This document shows, in pieces, positions 60,806-64,000 of a stretch of 64,000 nucleotides of DNA. A program made the translations under genes and the position numbers. This DNA is from Paenibacillus sp. FSL R5-0341. GTDB lineage: Bacteria > Bacillota > Bacilli > Paenibacillales > Paenibacillaceae. Position 1 is the stretch's first letter. The number at the start of each line of letters is the position of its first letter. The DNA lies in NCBI RefSeq assembly GCF_037975235.1, contig NZ_CP150241.1, positions 992,001 through 1,056,000 on the forward strand, written 5' to 3'. Below the pieces are notes generated by a model. It saw only the letters and a list, made by a program, of their open reading frames with translations, made no database searches and had not been told where the DNA came from.

Positions 60806-62161
60806 ATGCAACAGCAGCATGTCCCGGTGCCTGTTGGACCGAACAGGGAAAGACAGCACCGGATGACAGCGGTCATATGTTCCATCATACTGCAAGGTCT
60901 TGGACAGCTGTACAATCGACAATGGATTAAGGGAATTTGTCTACTGTTACTGGAGGGAGCAGGGCTTGCGTACCTGCTTCCTCGCCTGTCACAGGCCGTA
61001 TGGGGCATATGGACACTGGGGGAGAATACACAGCGTTTTGTCAAAGTGAATGGGTCCACCGTACTTCAAAGGGGAGACCATTCCATCTTTTTGCTGCTTG
61101 ATGGCATTATTGTACTGCTGGTGTTTTTTGTGTTTATTCTGATCTATATCCTGAATATCCGGGATGCGTACGTCACGGGACTCGCCAGGGAAGAAGGCAA
61201 GCAAACCCTGGGCGCAGCGGCATCGCTTCGGAACATGATGGACAAAAACTTTCCGTATCTGTTCCTGTCCATCCCGGCACTGGGCATACTTTTCTTCACC
61301 GTTATGCCCATCCTGTTTACGATCACGATTGCATTTACCAACTATTCGGCTCCGGATCATATTCCGCCAGCCAAACTCGTGGATTGGGTGGGCTTCAAGA
61401 CGTTCAGTGATCTGATCCAGTTGAAATCCTGGAGCCAGACATTCTACGGTGTACTAACCTGGACGGTCATCTGGGCCATTCTGGCGACAGTCACCACCTA
61501 TTTTGGCGGCGTACTTGTAGCACTGTTGATTGAACAGCGGGGCATACGCTTCAAAAAGCTGTGGCGGACGATCTTTATTCTGCCGTATGCTATCCCGCAG
61601 ATTATCTCCTTGCTGCTCATGCGTAATCTGTTCAATGGTCAGTTTGGTCCGATCAATACGTACATGAGAGCATTCGGGCTGGAGGGATTACCCTGGCTGA
61701 CAGATCCGTTCTGGGCTAAGGTCACCGTCATTGTTGTCAACATGTGGATCGGTATTCCGGTCAGTATGGTGCTGATTCTGGGTGTATTGACAGCCATCCC
61801 TCGTGACCTCTATGAGGCTGCCGAAGTGGATGGAGCATCTGCGTTTCAGAAATTCCGGATCATTACGATGCCGTTCATTCTTTTTGCCACAACTCCGGTA
61901 CTCATCATGCAGTTCGCCGGAAACTTCAACAACTTCAATGTCATCTTCCTGCTGACCAATGGAAATCCGCTACGGGGAGACTACCAATACGCAGGGGCCA
62001 CGGACCTGCTGGTGACCTGGCTCTACAAGCTCACGCTCGACAATAACAAGTTCAACATGGCTTCAGCGGTAGGCATTATCATTTTCCTCATTATTGCTTC
62101 ATTCTCCATCTGGAACTTCCGCCGCTCCAAATCATTCAAGGAGGAGGACATGATTCAATGA
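60806..62161 (+). CDS. mdxF: Maltodextrin ABC permease (MdxF/MalF-like)
   Basis: 451 aa. GGGGAGGAG lies 8-9 bases before ATG 60806. The N-terminal segment GLGQLYNRQWIKGICLLLLEG and the extracellular part with a NIRDAYVTG region match the Firmicute MdxF type, which carries extra N-terminal helices (family length about 435). The permease core has about six helices, with the EAA loop EAAEVDGASAFQKFRIITMPFI that docks the ATPase. Its stop overlaps mdxG by four bases. No ATPase gene follows, as expected for systems sharing MsmX. Confidence 0.9.
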   Translation: MQQQHVPVPVGPNRERQHRMTAVICSIILQGLGQLYNRQWIKGICLLLLEGAGLAYLLPRLSQAVWGIWTLGENTQRFVKVNGSTVLQRGDHSIFLLLDGIIVLLVFFVFILIYILNIRDAYVTGLAREEGKQTLGAAASLRNMMDKNFPYLFLSIPALGILFFTVMPILFTITIAFTNYSAPDHIPPAKLVDWVGFKTFSDLIQLKSWSQTFYGVLTWTVIWAILATVTTYFGGVLVALLIEQRGIRFKKLWRTIFILPYAIPQIISLLLMRNLFNGQFGPINTYMRAFGLEGLPWLTDPFWAKVTVIVVNMWIGIPVSMVLILGVLTAIPRDLYEAAEVDGASAFQKFRIITMPFILFATTPVLIMQFAGNFNNFNVIFLLTNGNPLRGDYQYAGATDLLVTWLYKLTLDNNKFNMASAVGIIIFLIIASFSIWNFRRSKSFKEEDMIQ

Positions 62162-62994
62162 AGACACGTAATAATCCACTGCGCCTGGCTCTGAGTTATG
62201 TGCTGTTGCTGATCATCGCCGTTGTCTCCATCTACCCGGTACTCTGGATCTTTCTCTCTTCCTTGAGACCCGGCGCGGCATTGTTCAGTGAACGGTTGTG
62301 GCCCGAAGCATTTACGCTGACCCATTACGGTGAGCTGTTTAATAACCCGTCCTTTATGTACGGCAGATGGTATATGAATACGCTGAAAATTGCCTTTTTC
62401 ACGATGATCTTCTCCACATTGATGGTGACACTTGGGATGTATGCACTGTCCCGCTTCCGGTTCCGTGGACGTAAAACCATTCTCTCCACCATGCTGATCC
62501 TTGGCATGTTCCCAAGCTTTATGAGCATGATTGCGATCTATATCATTTTGCTGCAAATTAAATTGCTCGACACCCACGCTGCGCTCATCCTGGTCTATTC
62601 TTCAGGGGCGGTACTGGGCGGATTTATCGTCAAAGGTTTCTTTGACACCATCCCGCGCAGTCTGGACGAAGCGGCGCGCATGGATGGTGCGAGTCACCTG
62701 CGGGTATTCACCAGCATCATCCTGCCCTTATCCAAGCCGATGCTGACTTATGTGGCACTAACCAGTTTTACTGGTGCGTGGATGGACTTTATCTTCGCCC
62801 GGCTGGTGCTGCGGACGAAGGAGAACTGGACGCTTGCAGTAGGCATGTGGGATCTGGTCAACCGGTATCAGGACAGTAACTTTACGATGTTCGCTGCGGG
62901 TGCAGTTCTGATCGCCATTCCAATTACTCTGCTGTTCGTTTTCCTACAGCGATTCCTTGTTCAAGGGCTGACGGCAGGAGCTTCGAAAGGGTAA
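62158..62994 (+). CDS. mdxG: Maltodextrin ABC permease (MdxG/MalG-like)
   Basis: 278 aa, the same length as Bacillus MdxG. Six membrane segments: SYVLLLIIAVVSIYPVLWIFLSSL first, and the EAA loop DEAARMDGASHLRVFTSIILPLSKPM in the middle. It forms the channel with MdxF. The 4-base overlap with mdxF and the absence of an ATPase gene support dependence on a shared MsmX-type ATPase. An inverted repeat without T-run (63045-63055 with 63088-63098) follows the operon. Confidence 0.9.
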   Translation: MKTRNNPLRLALSYVLLLIIAVVSIYPVLWIFLSSLRPGAALFSERLWPEAFTLTHYGELFNNPSFMYGRWYMNTLKIAFFTMIFSTLMVTLGMYALSRFRFRGRKTILSTMLILGMFPSFMSMIAIYIILLQIKLLDTHAALILVYSSGAVLGGFIVKGFFDTIPRSLDEAARMDGASHLRVFTSIILPLSKPMLTYVALTSFTGAWMDFIFARLVLRTKENWTLAVGMWDLVNRYQDSNFTMFAAGAVLIAIPITLLFVFLQRFLVQGLTAGASKG

Positions 62995-63044
62995 TACCGT
63001 GCCATAACAGCATAGTCAGCCGTGATACCTGCGGCACGCCAACC

Positions 63045-63098
63045 AGGCACTTCCGTGATGTCATGTCTTTGTCGACTGGCACTGCTGCGGAGGTGCCT
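63045..63098. other. Inverted repeat after mdxG
   Basis: AGGCACTTCCG (63045-63055) and CGGAGGTGCCT (63088-63098) pair with one mismatch around a 32-base loop. There is no T-run, so it is at most a weak terminator or processing structure. Confidence 0.4.
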
Positions 63099-63142
63099 GA
63101 TTCTGTATGGGCTCGAATCATGATTAGGGAGGAACGTGATAT

Positions 63143-64000
63143 ATGGGCATGGACCCGTCCAGTGAGCCCGAGATTATGGGATACCAAGATGGACAAGCTG
63201 CATTGCAAAATACCAAAGCTCCGCGAACACTTTGGCGTAATGTTACCTTTCGAAGGATTTTGTACGGCTACGGGATCTCGGTCTTTGGAGATTGCTTCAA
63301 TGGGATTGCGATCAGTCTGTGGGTGTTACAGACCACGGGGAGTGCGAAGAGCATGGCAGCCGTACAGATCTGCAATATGGCCGTCAGCTTTTTGTTTGGA
63401 TCGGTGGCGGGTACGGTTGCAGACCGATTGGATCGCAGGAAGCTAATGCTGGCCTCGGATGTATTTCGGGGCCTAATGGCGGTACTGATTGCGGTTAGCT
63501 TATTCGGTTGGCATGCGCCGTTCCCGGTGGTACTCTTATTACTCTCGCTCTCCATGTTTTCAAGTCTGTTTCAGGCACCTGCATTCCACGCCTCTGTAGC
63601 AAGTATGGTTGGCAGAGAGCATATTCAACAAGCGACCGGAACCATTCATATGGTGGATAACCTTGCCCGAATCAGCGGACTAGCGGCGGCGGGAGTGGCT
63701 GTTGCTGCTTTTGGCGGATTCGTTGCCATATTAATTACAGGGGCAACCTTCCTGTTGTCCGCAGTCTGTGTGCTGATGGCGGGCCGATTTCCAGAGGTAC
63801 AGCGATCCGATAGTCAGCAGACCACGTTTGCTCAGGAGTGGCGCAGTTCGTTTGGCTACATCTATCGAAATCCTTTGATCCGATCCATTGTATTGCTCAA
63901 TCCGGTGCTGATTTTATTTTTCATGTCAGCCATGATGCTGGTTCAAGTGATGGCGGTCAAGGTATGGGAGGCGAATCCGGTACAGTTTGGATTAATTGAG
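63143..64000 (+). CDS. MFS transporter, N-terminal 286 residues (runs off the window)
   Basis: The frame is open to the last base. ATG 63143 has AGGGAGGA 9 bases upstream. After a 30-residue polar N-terminus, about seven to eight membrane helices are present. The MFS A-like motif GTVADRLDRRKLMLASD is between helices 2 and 3. The pattern YGYGISVFGDCFNGIAISLWVLQTTGSAKSMA resembles the macrolide-efflux (MefA-like) branch of drug exporters. The C-terminal helices are outside the window. It could be a sugar-linked or drug efflux protein; being in the same direction as mdxG does not prove co-transcription. Confidence 0.85.
   Translation, partial: MGMDPSSEPEIMGYQDGQAALQNTKAPRTLWRNVTFRRILYGYGISVFGDCFNGIAISLWVLQTTGSAKSMAAVQICNMAVSFLFGSVAGTVADRLDRRKLMLASDVFRGLMAVLIAVSLFGWHAPFPVVLLLLSLSMFSSLFQAPAFHASVASMVGREHIQQATGTIHMVDNLARISGLAAAGVAVAAFGGFVAILITGATFLLSAVCVLMAGRFPEVQRSDSQQTTFAQEWRSSFGYIYRNPLIRSIVLLNPVLILFFMSAMMLVQVMAVKVWEANPVQFGLIE

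Overview
The window looks like a chromosomal segment of a Paenibacillus-type Firmicute. The reasons are strong AGGAGG ribosome-binding sites with frequent TTG and GTG starts, S-layer-homology surface proteins, many secreted or cytoplasmic plant-polysaccharide hydrolases, WXG100 and SMI1/KNR4 proteins, and a moderate base composition. This is inferred from gene content. No rRNA, tRNA, CRISPR array, integrase or transposase gene was seen.

Layout. 1-1.7 kb: 3' part of a DUF4132/DUF7737 protein. 2.3-6.7 kb: secreted GH3 beta-glucosidase (with PA14) and membrane-anchored GH30. 7-9 kb: WXG100 protein, a run of four hairpins, and a formate/nitrite transporter. 9.4-16.2 kb: two tandem SLH surface proteins with cadherin/Ig-like arrays. 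16.3-20.5 kb: a colicin-immunity-like gene with an unknown partner, an MDR oxidoreductase with a divergent LysR, and a threonine-aldolase gene broken by an amber codon. 20.8-24.7 kb: secreted zinc metalloprotease, SMI1/KNR4 protein, LysR, aldo/keto reductase. 24.8-29.1 kb: PocR-AraC regulator with glycerol dehydrogenase and dihydroxyacetone kinase. 29.4-34.6 kb: msrA remnant, LysE exporter, and a Fur-controlled siderophore ABC operon. 34.6-42 kb: an attenuator-like hairpin pair, a small membrane protein divergent from a secreted 195-aa protein, AlaX-L, a zinc-ribbon protein, DUF1801, two GNATs, amino-acid permease. 42.3-50.8 kb: chemoreceptor, LysR, butanediol dehydrogenase, GNAT, AraC, GH127. 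51.5-55.1 kb: a membrane-associated XpaC-like / VWA-SBP / TelA operon. 55-64 kb: secreted helical protein, TetR with SDR, LacI with an MdxEFG-type maltodextrin ABC operon, and the start of an MFS gene.

How the genes work together. Oligosaccharide use is the main theme: GH3, GH30 and GH127 release sugars, the LacI-controlled MdxEFG system imports maltodextrin-type sugars (no ATPase here, so a shared MsmX-type ATPase elsewhere is likely), and glycerol or dihydroxyacetone is handled by GldA and Dak under a PocR-type sensor. Iron uptake is a complete SBP-permease-permease-ATPase operon.

The least expected signal is non-coding. Two unrelated families of dispersed palindromic intergenic elements occur. 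Family A has four copies (193-236 bp) with terminal inverted repeats and an internal 15-bp stem; three copies end a few bases upstream of a gene's ribosome-binding site. Family B has two copies, both exactly 195 bp, built from four about 23-bp motifs in forward-forward-reverse-reverse order at identical spacing.
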